DNA of 64,000 nt from Rhodocyclales bacterium (GTDB taxonomy: Bacteria > Pseudomonadota > Gammaproteobacteria > Burkholderiales > Rhodocyclaceae). The notes under the pieces are model-generated. The model saw only the letters and a list, made by a program, of their open reading frames with translations. It was not told the origin of the DNA and made no database searches. A program made the position numbers and the translations under genes. Numbering within the stretch: the stretch's first letter is position 1; every line of letters begins with the position of its first letter. The stretch covers positions 62,001-126,000 of the forward strand of contig JACRLX010000024.1 in the NCBI GenBank assembly GCA_016235165.1. Reading direction: 5' to 3'. Below are positions 19,578-28,411 of the stretch, piece after piece.

Positions 19578-20509
19578 GACAGGGGGAGGGGAGAGCCGAA
19601 AGTCGCGTTGATCTGGTCGCGGGTGGTGATGGGCGATGCCGGTGAACTTGGCAATTCTACCGCGAGGAGGCGCAAAAGCCGGCCGTCACCGCATTCGGCA
19701 TACAGTTTCCCGTCACGGGAAAACAGCGTCGGGCGTCCGCCGTGGGGCCCGGTTTCACCTGTCGGATGCAGCGAACGCAGGACCGTGAGGCGGCCCCGGG
19801 TGGTATCGCAGAAGGCCCCAGGGTAAGGCGGCGCAACGGCACGGATCAGATTGTGGATCTCGATGGCGGAGCGGGTCCAGTCTATCCGTCCATCCTCGGC
19901 CTTGCGCCCGCCGAAGTAGCTGCCGGTGGCGAGATTCTGCGGCTGCGGAACTGCCCGCCCGGCCAGCAGATCGGGCAATACGCGATCGAGCGCGATTTCT
20001 GCCGCAAGGGTGATCTTGTTGAAAACTTCACCGGCCGTGTCATCGGGCAGGATCGGTACCGCCTGCTGCGCCAGGATGCCACCGGCGTCCGGCTTTTCCA
20101 CCATGCCATGCAGCGTGGCGCCGGTTTCACGCTCGCCGTGGATGATCGCCCAATTCACCGGCACGCGGCCACGATATTTCGGCAGCAAGGAGCCGTGCAT
20201 GTTCCACGCGCCATGAGTCGGCAAGGCCAGCAGCGGCGCCTTGAGCATCAGGCGGTAGTAGAAGGAAAACAGGAAATTTGGCTTCAGCGCCGCCAACATG
20301 GAAACGATGGTGGGGTCGTTCGGATCGTCGGGGGTGATGACCGGGATGTCGTGCCGGGCAGCCAGTTCCGCCACGCTGTCGAACCAGATGGTTTCGTTCG
20401 GATTGTCCTGGTGCGTCACCACCATCGCGACGTCGACGCCATGCGCCAGCAATACCGACAGGCAGCGCACGCCTACATTGTGGTAGGCAAAAACGATGGC
20501 GCGGCTCAT
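19574..20509 (-). CDS. UDP-L-Ara4N formyltransferase (ArnA N-terminal-type)
   Basis: 311 residues from the ATG at 20509, which overlaps the arnC stop. The longer open frame upstream is arnC DNA in another frame. The catalytic triad of the formyltransferase fold is in place: Asn103 and His105 in NMHGSLLPKYRGR, and Asp141 in EKPDAGG. These are within one residue of the positions in E. coli ArnA. It transfers a formyl group from N10-formyltetrahydrofolate to UDP-L-Ara4N. It is a stand-alone version of the domain that is fused in enterobacteria. Confidence 0.93.
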   Translation of the reverse strand: MSRAIVFAYHNVGVRCLSVLLAHGVDVAMVVTHQDNPNETIWFDSVAELAARHDIPVITPDDPNDPTIVSMLAALKPNFLFSFYYRLMLKAPLLALPTHGAWNMHGSLLPKYRGRVPVNWAIIHGERETGATLHGMVEKPDAGGILAQQAVPILPDDTAGEVFNKITLAAEIALDRVLPDLLAGRAVPQPQNLATGSYFGGRKAEDGRIDWTRSAIEIHNLIRAVAPPYPGAFCDTTRGRLTVLRSLHPTGETGPHGGRPTLFSRDGKLYAECGDGRLLRLLAVELPSSPASPITTRDQINATFGSPLPLS

Positions 20510-21456
20510 GGTGCCTTGGCGTCGTCGCGTTCGAGGATGGCATCGACCAGATAGCGCGGCCGGTGGCGTACCTGCTGATAGACCCGTCCTACGTATTCGC
20601 CGAGCAGGCCGATGCCGAACAGCGCCAGGCCGATCAGGAAGAACATCAGGGCGAAGAGGGTAAACAGCCCCTCGGCTTCCGGGCCGATGACCAGGCGGCG
20701 CAGGATCAGCAGCACGAAGAGTGCGGCGGATCCCAGCGAAACCAGGATGCCGAGCATGGAGAACCATTGCAGCGGCACCAGCGAGAAGCCGGTCATCAGG
20801 TCGAAATTGAGCCGGATCAGGCTGTACAGGGAATACTTCGATTCGCCGGCGGCGCGCTCTTCGTGCTCGACCACGACCTCGGCCGGGTTGCGGGCAAAGG
20901 TGTAGGCCAGTGCCGGAATGAAAGTTGCCACCTCCTTGCAACTGTTGATCGCATTCACCACGCCGCGCGAATAGGCGCGCAGCATGTTGCCCTGGTCGGT
21001 GATCTTGATCCGGGTGATCTTCTCGCGCAGGTGGTTCATCGCCTTCGAGGCCCAGGTGCGGAACAGGCTGTCCTGCCGTTTGCGCCGAATGCTGCCGACA
21101 TAGTCGTGGCCTTCGCGCATCTTGGCGATCAGCTTGTGGATTTCCTCCGGCGGATTTTGCAGGTCGGCATCCAGGGTGATGACGATGTCCCCCCGGCAGT
21201 GCTCGAAGCCCGCCATGATCGCCATGTGCTGGCCGGCGTTGGCGGCGAACAGGATGACGCGCGTGACATCGGGCCGACGATCGAACTGTTCGCGCAGGAT
21301 GGCGGCCGAGCGGTCGCGGCTGCCGTCGTTCACGAAAACGATCTCGTAAGCTTCACCCAGGGCGTCGAGCGCCGGGTAAAGCCGCGTGAAGAGGGCGGCA
21401 AGCCCCGATTCCTCGTTATAGACGGGGATGACGACGGAGAGGGTGGGTGTATTCAT
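20506..21456 (-). CDS. arnC: Undecaprenyl-phosphate 4-deoxy-4-formamido-L-arabinose transferase
   Basis: 316 residues from the ATG at 21456. It is a family 2 glycosyltransferase: LSVVIPVYNEESGLAAL at the start, VFVNDGSRDRS and the DxD-type ITLDADLQNPPEE, then two C-terminal transmembrane helices (MLGILVSLGSAALFVLLIL, LFALMFFLIGLALFGIGLL). It moves L-Ara4FN from UDP to undecaprenyl phosphate at the cytoplasmic face. It overlaps both neighbours by 4 nt. Confidence 0.94.
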   Translation of the reverse strand: MNTPTLSVVIPVYNEESGLAALFTRLYPALDALGEAYEIVFVNDGSRDRSAAILREQFDRRPDVTRVILFAANAGQHMAIMAGFEHCRGDIVITLDADLQNPPEEIHKLIAKMREGHDYVGSIRRKRQDSLFRTWASKAMNHLREKITRIKITDQGNMLRAYSRGVVNAINSCKEVATFIPALAYTFARNPAEVVVEHEERAAGESKYSLYSLIRLNFDLMTGFSLVPLQWFSMLGILVSLGSAALFVLLILRRLVIGPEAEGLFTLFALMFFLIGLALFGIGLLGEYVGRVYQQVRHRPRYLVDAILERDDAKAP

Positions 21457-22583
21457 GTCGACTCCGGCAGGGTGACCGTCAGGGCAGTGCAGACACGCGC
21501 CACATCGCCATCCCGCATCGCCGGAAACAGCGGCAGGGTGACGGTACGGCGGCCGATATCCTCCGCGCAGGGAAAATCGCCTTCCTTGAAGCCCAGGGCG
21601 CGATAAAGCGAAAACAGGTGCAGGGCGGGGTAGTGCACGCCGACGCCGATCCCCTGCGCCTTCATGCCGGCGATGAAACGGCCGCGATCCGTGCCGGGGG
21701 GCAACAGTGGCTGGAACATGTGCCAGTTGCTCTGGCTGAAATCGGCAGGCGGCAGGCCGAGGCCAGGAACATCGCGCAGCGCGGCAAGGTAAGCACCTGC
21801 CAGTTCGCGCCGGCGTGCGGTGAAGGTCGCAAGATGGGGCAACTGGCCCAATCCGATGGTGGCGGCTATGTCCGTCAGGTTGAACTTGCCGCCCAGCACA
21901 TCGACGTCCATGCCGCCATCCGGAAAACGCCGCACGCCTTGCAGGCGCAGGCGTTCGCAAAGTCCGGTGTCGATGTCGGCGGGGAGCACCAGCGCGCCGC
22001 CCTCGGAGGTGGTCAGGTTCTTGTTGGCATGGAAGCTGAACGAGACGAAGCCACGTCCGACACCGAACGCGCTGCCGATCGGTTTGCCCTGCCACGAGGC
22101 GCCGAGTGACTGCGCGGCATCCTCGATCACCCGCAGGCCATGCCGGTCGGCGATCGCGTAAAGCCGGTCGCGATCGACCGGCAGTCCGGCCAGATCCACC
22201 GGAATGATGGCCTTGGTCGTGGGTCGAATCGCCGCTTCCACCTGCGACAGATCGATATTGCGCGTGTGCGGGTCGACATCGACCAGGATGGGTGTGGCGC
22301 CGACTTCCAGGATCACGTTGGCGGTGGCGACCCAGGTCAGCGGGGTGGTAATCACCGTGTCACCGGCGCCGACTCCTGCCAGGCGCAGCGCCACCTCCAG
22401 CGTCGCCGTACCGGAATTGAAGGCGCGCACCGGGCGGCCGCCGCAATGTTCGGACAAGGCAGATTCGAAGGCCTGTACCTTGGGGCCGCTGGTGATCCAG
22501 CCGGAGCGCAAGACATTGCCAAGCTCGGCGATCGTTGCCTCATCGATCGAGGGCCGTGTGAAGGGCAGGAATTCCTGACTCAT
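21453..22583 (-). CDS. arnB: UDP-4-amino-4-deoxy-L-arabinose--oxoglutarate aminotransferase
   Basis: 376 residues from the ATG at 22583. DegT/DnrJ/EryC1 fold: the opening LPFTRPSIDEATIAELGNVLRSGWITSGPK and the PLP lysine Lys188 in FSFHANKNLTTSEGG. It makes UDP-L-Ara4N from the 4-keto-pentose, using glutamate. It overlaps arnC and the small transporter gene by 4 nt each. A diverged copy of the dispersed 22-bp repeat (four mismatches) lies within it near 22353. Confidence 0.94.
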   Translation of the reverse strand: MSQEFLPFTRPSIDEATIAELGNVLRSGWITSGPKVQAFESALSEHCGGRPVRAFNSGTATLEVALRLAGVGAGDTVITTPLTWVATANVILEVGATPILVDVDPHTRNIDLSQVEAAIRPTTKAIIPVDLAGLPVDRDRLYAIADRHGLRVIEDAAQSLGASWQGKPIGSAFGVGRGFVSFSFHANKNLTTSEGGALVLPADIDTGLCERLRLQGVRRFPDGGMDVDVLGGKFNLTDIAATIGLGQLPHLATFTARRRELAGAYLAALRDVPGLGLPPADFSQSNWHMFQPLLPPGTDRGRFIAGMKAQGIGVGVHYPALHLFSLYRALGFKEGDFPCAEDIGRRTVTLPLFPAMRDGDVARVCTALTVTLPEST

Positions 22584-22951
22584 GAACGTGCCACCAGAAA
22601 CACACCAACCACGATGAAGCCTATGCCGAGCAGCTTTTGGGCGGCGAGCGCCTCGCCAAACCATTGCCAGGCAATGAAGGCGTTGATCACATAACCGATC
22701 GACAGCATGGGGTAGGCGATCGAGACCGGCACCCGCGACAGCGCCATGATCCAGACCACCAGGCTGACCGCATAGCAGGCCATGCCGCCCATGATGTAGG
22801 GCTGGAAGGCCAGCTTGAGGCCGATCGGGATGATGTTGTCGGCATGAAACTCGAAATGTCCGACGACATTGGTGCCAGCCTTCAGCAGCAGTTGGGCGGC
22901 GGCGTTCAGCAGGACGCCGGTGAGGATCAACGCGAAACTGATGCCGCTCAT
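22580..22951 (-). CDS. Small four-helix membrane protein, probable ArnE/ArnF-type flippase subunit
   Basis: 123 residues with four predicted hydrophobic helices, resembling the SMR/EamA half-size family (ISFALILTGVLLNAAAQLLLKAG at the N-terminus, SIAYPMLSIGYVINAFIAW in helix 3). In enterobacteria, ArnE and ArnF together flip undecaprenyl-phosphate-L-Ara4N. Only one such gene is present here, so the protein may act as a homodimer, or a partner may lie elsewhere. ArnE and ArnF cannot be told apart from sequence alone. Confidence 0.8.
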   Translation of the reverse strand: MSGISFALILTGVLLNAAAQLLLKAGTNVVGHFEFHADNIIPIGLKLAFQPYIMGGMACYAVSLVVWIMALSRVPVSIAYPMLSIGYVINAFIAWQWFGEALAAQKLLGIGFIVVGVFLVARS

Positions 22952-24588
22952 GGCTTGCTCACGATGACGCGACGGCCGTCGCGGAATTGTTCGGTCATGG
23001 GGAGCCCCCTGGCTTTCATTTCTTCCCAGGTCTTGGGCGACATCAGCGCCCAGGCGGCAGGCAATTCGCGCCAGCGTTGTTCGAATTCGGCCATGGTGGG
23101 AATGAACTTGTGCGGTTCCTGGTCGATGCCGAAGCTGAGTTCGTCGCGGTAGGCCACCATCGTGGTGGTGCGCTTCAGATAGAACTGCAAGCTCTGGTCG
23201 TAAGTGTCGGCGGAGAAGAAAGGGATGCCGGGCGGCAGCTTGGCCTGGATGGCGAGCGCGGCGTCGTGGGCCGAATTGACGCGGCCGATTTCGTTGTGAC
23301 CGAGCAGGAAGAGCTGGCCGAACAGATGTCCGCCGGTCGCCAGCGCCAGGGCGAAAGCCAGGCTGCGGCCCTGGCGACCAAAAACAAAGGCCAGCCCGCC
23401 GCCGCCGAGCAGGGCCAAGGCTGCCGCATAGAGCCAGGGCTGATAGGCCTCATAGGCAGCGATTCCCACTTGCGGCGTGGCAAATTCGGGCGCCTTGTAG
23501 GCGAGCACCATTGCGGCGAAACCCAGCAGGATGGCGGGCACGGCCTGCCAGCCCAGCCTGGGCCGGTGCTGCTGTTGCGCCAGGTAAGCCCCGATCAAGG
23601 CGGAAAAAAAAAAAAAAATCGGCAAGATGTAGGAGGCAAGTTTGGAACTCGACACGGAGAAAAAGCCGAATACCACGACAGTCCATGTCAGCAGAAAGCG
23701 CGGCGCAGAGAAGGTGCCGGACGTTGTTTTCGCAGGCCGGAAGGATTGCAGCAGACTGCCCAGCCAGGGAATCATGCCCAGCAGCAGTATCGGTATGAAG
23801 TACCAGGCTGGCTGGTAACGGCCATGGGTCTTGGTCAGGAAGCGTTCGAAGTGTTCGTGGATGAAGAAGTAGTGCGGGAATTCGGGGTTGGCGATCGATA
23901 CCGCGATGAACCAGGGCGCCGTGATCGCCAGCAAGATGGCAATGCCACGCAGCAGACGCAGTCGGGCCAGCAGCCCCCAGTCGCGTTGCCAGAGCATGTA
24001 GGCCACCACCGTGGCCGCCGGCAGCACCAGACCGATCAGGCCTTTGGAAAGCGTGGCCAGTGCCAGCAAGGCCCAGGCGCCGTCCCGCCAGCGCCGACTT
24101 TCCGTGCTGTTGTCGCGTTGCGCCAGGCACAGCGCCAGGATGGCCGCTGCCAGCAGGGCGCTGACGCCCATGTCCAGGGTATTGGCGTGGCCGATCACGT
24201 TCCACAGCACGCTGCTTCCCAGCACGGCGCCGGCGATCAGGCCGGCCAGCGGCGAGAACAGGCGCGCCGTGGCAAAGCCGGTAAATATCACGCCCAGAAA
24301 ACCGGTCAGGGCTGGCCACAGGCGGGCCGTCCAGTGATGTTCGCCGAAAACCGTGTAGGCGGCAGCCGTGGCCCAGTATTGGAGCGGGGGCTTGTAGAAG
24401 TACTTGATGTCGTTGAGGCGCGGTGTGGTCCAGTCGCCGCTGGCGACCATTTCGCGCGGAATCTCCGCGTAACGCCCCTCGTCCGGGTTGATCAGCCGGC
24501 GATGTTCGAGGGTGCCGAACCACAGCAGGGCGAAGACGGCGACCAGCAACAGCAGGCTGCTGCGCATGGGTGTGTCGGCAGGGTTCAT
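22948..24588 (-). CDS. arnT: Lipid A L-Ara4N transferase (family 39 glycosyltransferase)
   Basis: 546 residues, an integral membrane GT-C enzyme. The first periplasmic loop contains LINPDEGRYAEIPREMVASGDWTTPRLN with the DE motif of ArnT/PMT proteins, and YFYKPPLQYW follows. It transfers L-Ara4N from the undecaprenyl carrier to lipid A, lowering negative charge and giving resistance to polymyxin-like peptides. A run of 15 A on the plus strand (23604-23618) encodes Ile324-Phe-Phe-Phe-Phe and would make the gene prone to frameshift. The start overlaps the upstream gene by 4 nt. Confidence 0.93.
   Translation of the reverse strand: MNPADTPMRSSLLLLVAVFALLWFGTLEHRRLINPDEGRYAEIPREMVASGDWTTPRLNDIKYFYKPPLQYWATAAAYTVFGEHHWTARLWPALTGFLGVIFTGFATARLFSPLAGLIAGAVLGSSVLWNVIGHANTLDMGVSALLAAAILALCLAQRDNSTESRRWRDGAWALLALATLSKGLIGLVLPAATVVAYMLWQRDWGLLARLRLLRGIAILLAITAPWFIAVSIANPEFPHYFFIHEHFERFLTKTHGRYQPAWYFIPILLLGMIPWLGSLLQSFRPAKTTSGTFSAPRFLLTWTVVVFGFFSVSSSKLASYILPIFFFFSALIGAYLAQQQHRPRLGWQAVPAILLGFAAMVLAYKAPEFATPQVGIAAYEAYQPWLYAAALALLGGGGLAFVFGRQGRSLAFALALATGGHLFGQLFLLGHNEIGRVNSAHDAALAIQAKLPPGIPFFSADTYDQSLQFYLKRTTTMVAYRDELSFGIDQEPHKFIPTMAEFEQRWRELPAAWALMSPKTWEEMKARGLPMTEQFRDGRRVIVSKP
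23604..23618. repeat. 15-base poly-A/poly-T tract inside arnT
   Basis: Fifteen consecutive A on the plus strand (T in the coding sense) in otherwise GC-rich DNA. At its present length the arnT frame stays open. In the neighbouring frame there is a stop near 23450, so a one-base slip in that sense would truncate the protein about 55 codons further on. Confidence 0.9.
24078..24099 (-). repeat. Dispersed 22-bp repeat, copy inside arnT
   Basis: On the minus strand this matches the copies at 9585 and 35026 with a single mismatch (CGGGACGG in place of CGGCACGG). Confidence 0.6.
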
Positions 24589-24956
24589 TCGATGATCAGC
24601 GCCGCCACCACGTCACGCCCTTCAGCCATCAGGATGTTGTAGGTGCGGCAGGCGGCATGGGTATCCATGACTTCCACGCCGATGCGGCGCTCTATCAGCG
24701 GGCGCAACAGGGCCGGCCTCGGGAAGCGCTGGCGCGTCCCGGTGCCGAGCAGGACGATGGGCGCGCCGAGCTCGGCAATGGCCAGGAAATCGCCTTCGGC
24801 GAGGGCTTCGAAATCTGCCGGCGACCACTCCTCGATCAGGCGTCGCGGCGTCAGGAGGAAGCTTCTTGTCAGCGCGCGACCATTCACGGCGATGAATCCG
24901 GCATCGTAGGCGGTGATGCTCATCAGGCCGGCGGTGACGGAGGCGTGCAGCTTCAT
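24585..24956 (-). CDS. Mth938/NDUFAF3-like domain protein
   Basis: 123 residues from the ATG at 24956; the open frame extends to 25151, but that part covers the divergent promoter. The sequence (MSITAYDAGFIAVNGRALTRSFLLTP, then LGAPIVLLGTGTRQRFP and GVEVMDTHAACRTYNILMAEGRDVVAALI) matches the Mth938 fold (DUF498), whose human relative NDUFAF3 assists complex I assembly. Bacterial members are uncharacterised. It is the first gene of the minus-strand run leading into the arn operon and overlaps arnT by 4 nt. In related bacteria it often sits beside the aminotransferase gene that is divergent here. Confidence 0.82.
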   Translation of the reverse strand: MKLHASVTAGLMSITAYDAGFIAVNGRALTRSFLLTPRRLIEEWSPADFEALAEGDFLAIAELGAPIVLLGTGTRQRFPRPALLRPLIERRIGVEVMDTHAACRTYNILMAEGRDVVAALIIE

Positions 24957-25116
24957 TCGGGCGGTCGGAGCTGTGGTCGGCGGGCAGGGGCGGACGGGGC
25001 GCAAAGCCTCGCCAATTCTGGATTTGCGGTGCAGCAATGGCTTCGGTAACATTATACATTTGGTTCCTGCCCGCCCGGTCTTGCCGGCACCGGGTTCGCA
25101 GAAAGGACGGTTGCCC

Positions 25117-26343
25117 ATGCAGCCCGTAAGCAAATCCGCCAAACTCGCCAACGTCTGCTACGACATCCGCGGCCCGGTGCTGGCCCGCGCCCGGCAGATG
25201 GAAGAGGAAGGCCACAAGATCATCAAGCTCAACATCGGCAACCTTGCCGCCTTCGGCTTCGATTCGCCCGAGGAGATCCAGCAGGACATGATCCGCAACC
25301 TGCCTAGTGCAGCGGGCTATGTCGACTCGAAGGGCATCTTTTCGGCGCGCAAGGCGGTGATGCACTACACACAGCAAAAGCATATCAGGGGCGTCGGCAT
25401 CGAGGACATCTACATCGGCAACGGCGTTTCCGAACTGATCGTGATGGCCATGAATGCCTTGCTCGACAATGGCGACGAAGTGCTGGTGCCGGCGCCCGAT
25501 TATCCGCTGTGGACCGCCGCGATAAGCCTTTCCGGAGGTACGCCGCGCCACTACCTGTGCGACGAGGGTGCCGGCTGGCTGCCCGATCTGGCGGACATCC
25601 GCGCCAAAATCACGCCGCAGACGCGGGCCATTGTCATCATCAATCCGAACAATCCGACCGGTGCCGTGTATCCCGACGAGGTGCTCAAGGACATCATCGA
25701 GATCGCGCGGCAGAATGACCTGATCATCTATGCCGACGAAGTCTACGACAAGGTGCTCTACGATGGCGTCAAGCATACGTCGATCGCGGCCTTGTCCGAG
25801 GACGTGCTGACCATCAGCTTCAACGGCCTGTCAAAGAACTACCGCTCCTGCGGCTATCGCGCCGGCTGGATGGTGGTGTCCGGCGAGAAAAAGCATGCAC
25901 GCGACTACATCGAAGGCCTCGACATGCTGGCCTCGATGCGCCTGTGCGCCAACGTGCCCGGCCAGTGGGGCATCCAGACCGCGCTGGGCGGTTACCAGAG
26001 CATCGACGATCTGGTGGCGCCGGGCGGGCGCATGTGCCGCCAGCGCGACGTGGCCCACGAACTGATCACGGCGATCCCGGGCGTGAGCTGCGTCAAGCCG
26101 AAGGCGACGCTCTACATGTTCCCGCGTCTCGATCCGAAGATGTATCCGATCAGTGACGACCAGGAATTCATCTCTGAACTGCTGATGGCGGAAAAGGTGC
26201 TGCTGGTGCAGGGCACGGGATTCAACTGGCCGCATCCCGACCATTTCCGCCTGGTCTTCCTGCCCCACGAGGACGACCTGCGCGAAGCCATCGGCCGCAT
26301 TGCGCGCTTCCTCGACAACTATCGAAAACGCTATGCCGGCTGA
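25117..26343 (+). CDS. PLP-dependent aminotransferase, AlaA-like
   Basis: 408 residues from the ATG at 25117, with AAAGGA just upstream; the open frame extends earlier but is not coding. It has the class I aminotransferase fold: IIINPNNPTGAVYP, and Lys240 in SFNGLSKNYRSCGYRAGWMV is the Schiff-base lysine. The family includes E. coli AlaA (glutamate-pyruvate transaminase). The location directly upstream of hom and thrC is conserved in betaproteobacteria and suggests an amino-acid biosynthetic role. The substrate is inferred, not shown. The stop overlaps the next start. Confidence 0.88.
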   Translation: MQPVSKSAKLANVCYDIRGPVLARARQMEEEGHKIIKLNIGNLAAFGFDSPEEIQQDMIRNLPSAAGYVDSKGIFSARKAVMHYTQQKHIRGVGIEDIYIGNGVSELIVMAMNALLDNGDEVLVPAPDYPLWTAAISLSGGTPRHYLCDEGAGWLPDLADIRAKITPQTRAIVIINPNNPTGAVYPDEVLKDIIEIARQNDLIIYADEVYDKVLYDGVKHTSIAALSEDVLTISFNGLSKNYRSCGYRAGWMVVSGEKKHARDYIEGLDMLASMRLCANVPGQWGIQTALGGYQSIDDLVAPGGRMCRQRDVAHELITAIPGVSCVKPKATLYMFPRLDPKMYPISDDQEFISELLMAEKVLLVQGTGFNWPHPDHFRLVFLPHEDDLREAIGRIARFLDNYRKRYAG

Positions 26344-26785
26344 CCTGGCCTTGGTGGACGTCACCGGGGCCAGCGGGGAGATCCTCGCGCCGGACTGGCT
26401 GGCGCGCGCCGAGAACGTGCATCGCCAGTTGCGCGACCGTCTGCCGCTGGATTACTCGCGACGCCTCGCCGAGGTATTCGCCGGCGGCGCCCGCATGATG
26501 CTGGCCACGCAGGGCGATGCGGTGCGCGGGGTCGCGGTGTGGCGCGTGATCCAGAATACCTATGAAGGTAGCCGGCTTTACGTCGATGACCTGGTTACCG
26601 ATGCGACCCATCGCTCGCGCGGTGTCGGTTGCTTTCTGCTGGGCGGGCTGGAAGTCCGTGCCAGGGAATTGGGCTGCGATGTGATCGCGCTCGATTCCGG
26701 CACCCAGCGTACCGCCGCCCATCGCTTCTACTTTCGCGAAGGTTTTGTCATTCCCAGTTTCTGCTTCAGGAAATCCCTCACATGA
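26333..26785 (+). CDS. GNAT family N-acetyltransferase
   Basis: 150 residues from the ATG at 26333. The acetyl-CoA-binding signature VDDLVTDATHRSRGVGCFLLGGLEVRAREL includes the R/Q-x-x-G-x-G/A loop, and the C-terminal HRFYFREGFVIPSFCF is typical of the last strands. The substrate is unknown. It overlaps the aminotransferase by 11 nt and hom by 4 nt, so it is locked into this operon. A role in modifying an amine or protein linked to amino-acid metabolism is possible, but no specific evidence was seen. Confidence 0.87.
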   Translation: MPADLALVDVTGASGEILAPDWLARAENVHRQLRDRLPLDYSRRLAEVFAGGARMMLATQGDAVRGVAVWRVIQNTYEGSRLYVDDLVTDATHRSRGVGCFLLGGLEVRARELGCDVIALDSGTQRTAAHRFYFREGFVIPSFCFRKSLT

Positions 26786-28092
26786 AACCCATCAATGTTG
26801 GACTGCTCGGCATCGGCACTGTCGGTGGCGGAACCTTTTCCGTACTTGCGCGCAACGAGGCCGAGATTACCCGTCGAGCCGGGCGCCCGATCCGCATCAC
26901 CAAGGTCGCGGACAAGAATCTCGAACTGGCGCGCCAGGTCACCGCAGGACGTGCCGAGGTCACCGATGACGCTTTCGCCGTGGTGTCCGATCCGGAGATC
27001 GACATCGTCATCGAGCTGATCGGCGGCTATGGCATTGCCAAGGAACTGGTGTTGCAGGCGATCGCCAATGGCAAGCATGTGGTCACGGCGAACAAGGCGC
27101 TGCTGGCCGTGCACGGCAACGAGATCTTCGCCGCCGCCAGCCAAAAGGGTGTCATGGTCGCCTTCGAAGCGGCGGTGGCCGGCGGCATCCCGATCATCAA
27201 GGCGCTGCGCGAGGGGCTCACCGCCAACCGCATCCAGTGGATCGCCGGCATCATCAACGGCACCACCAACTTCATCCTCTCCGAGATGCGCGACAAGGGC
27301 CTGCCCTTCGATACCGTGCTCAAGGAGGCGCAGCGCCTGGGCTATGCCGAGGCCGACCCGACCTTCGACATCGAGGGCGTCGACGCCGCGCACAAGATCA
27401 CCATTCTCTCGGCCCTGGCCTTCGGCATCCCGATGCAGTTCGACAAGGCCCATGTCGAGGGTATCAGCAAGCTCGATGCAGATGACATCAAATACGCGGA
27501 ACAGCTCGGCTATCGCATCAAACTGCTGGGCATCACCCGGCGTCGGCCCGACGGCGTCGAGCTGCGCGTGCATCCGACGCTGATCCCGGCCAAGCGCCTG
27601 ATCGCCAATGTCGAGGGGGCGATGAACGCGGTGCTGGTGCAAGGCGACGCCGTGGGCGCCACGCTCTACTACGGCAAGGGCGCCGGCGCCGAACCGACGG
27701 CCTCGGCGGTGATCGCCGACCTGGTCGACGTGACGCGCATGCATACCGCCGACCCGGAACATCGGGTACCGCATCTCGCCTTTCAGCCGGGTGCGGTCGA
27801 AGACACGCCGATCCTGCCGCTGGCCGAAGTGGAAACCGGCTACTACCTGCGGCTCAGAGTCGAGGACAAGCCGGGTGTGCTGGCCGACATCACGCGCATC
27901 CTCGCCGACCAGCAGATCTCGATCGACGCCATGATCCAGCGCGAGCCGAACGAAGGTGAGTCGCAAACCGACATCATCATGCTGACCCACATCACGCGCG
28001 AAAAGAACGTCGATGCCGCGATCGCGAAAATCGAGGCGCTGCCGGTGGTGAAGAAGAAGGTGATCCGCTTGCGCATGGAGGAGCTGGGCTAG
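26782..28092 (+). CDS. hom: Homoserine dehydrogenase
   Basis: 436 residues from the ATG at 26782. N-terminal NAD(P)-binding domain (VGLLGIGTVGGGTF), the catalytic domain with GIINGTTNFILSEM and the conserved EADPTFDIEGVDAAHK, and a C-terminal ACT domain (YYLRLRVEDKPGVLADITRILA) that normally mediates threonine feedback. It reduces aspartate semialdehyde to homoserine. thrC, normally the next gene, is displaced about 2.9 kb downstream by accessory DNA. Confidence 0.97.
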   Translation: MKPINVGLLGIGTVGGGTFSVLARNEAEITRRAGRPIRITKVADKNLELARQVTAGRAEVTDDAFAVVSDPEIDIVIELIGGYGIAKELVLQAIANGKHVVTANKALLAVHGNEIFAAASQKGVMVAFEAAVAGGIPIIKALREGLTANRIQWIAGIINGTTNFILSEMRDKGLPFDTVLKEAQRLGYAEADPTFDIEGVDAAHKITILSALAFGIPMQFDKAHVEGISKLDADDIKYAEQLGYRIKLLGITRRRPDGVELRVHPTLIPAKRLIANVEGAMNAVLVQGDAVGATLYYGKGAGAEPTASAVIADLVDVTRMHTADPEHRVPHLAFQPGAVEDTPILPLAEVETGYYLRLRVEDKPGVLADITRILADQQISIDAMIQREPNEGESQTDIIMLTHITREKNVDAAIAKIEALPVVKKKVIRLRMEELG

Positions 28093-28150
28093 ACAAATTG
28101 GCCTTGATTGGCTAAGCTTGGCTAACTAAAAGCCGCCGCTGGAGACGGTC

Positions 28151-28399
28151 ATGCAAGTCAATATGCTGGAAGCCAAAAATGCACTGTCGCGTCTGGTTGC
28201 GGCAGCCGAGCGCGGTGAGGAAGTGATCCTCGCCCGCGACGGTAAGCCGGTGGCGAAGATCGTCCGCTACCAGGCGCCGAAGGTGAAGCCGCCGGGGTCC
28301 ATGCGCGGCCGGATCAAGGTCTCGCCGGATTGGGATAGTCCCGAAACCAACGCCGAAATTGCCGCGCTTTTCGAAGAGTCCGCAATGCGGGGCCTGTAA
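28151..28399 (+). CDS. Type II antitoxin, Phd/YefM (VapB-like) family
   Basis: 82 residues. The N-terminal segment MQVNMLEAKNALSRLVAAAERGEEVILARDGKPVAKIV is the Phd/YefM DNA-binding fold; the C-terminal part (about residues 48-82) would wrap the toxin. GGAGA precedes the ATG. Two direct copies of TTGGCTAA lie upstream (about 28108-28126) and could be operator half-sites for autoregulation. It is paired with the PIN toxin gene 12 nt downstream. Confidence 0.9.
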   Translation: MQVNMLEAKNALSRLVAAAERGEEVILARDGKPVAKIVRYQAPKVKPPGSMRGRIKVSPDWDSPETNAEIAALFEESAMRGL

Positions 28400-28411
28400 C
28401 ACGGCAGTGCG

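Noticed and set aside
22987-24642. Open frame of 551 codons opposite arnT
   Set aside because: Gln/Gly/Arg-rich composition without domains; arnT on the other strand has GT-C motifs and operon context.
28083-28150. Additional attC site before the vapBC-like genes (GGCTAAC near 28123)
   Set aside because: A core-like heptamer is present, but there is no paired arm, no loop and no matching GTTRRRY end, so the toxin-antitoxin pair could not be assigned to a cassette.
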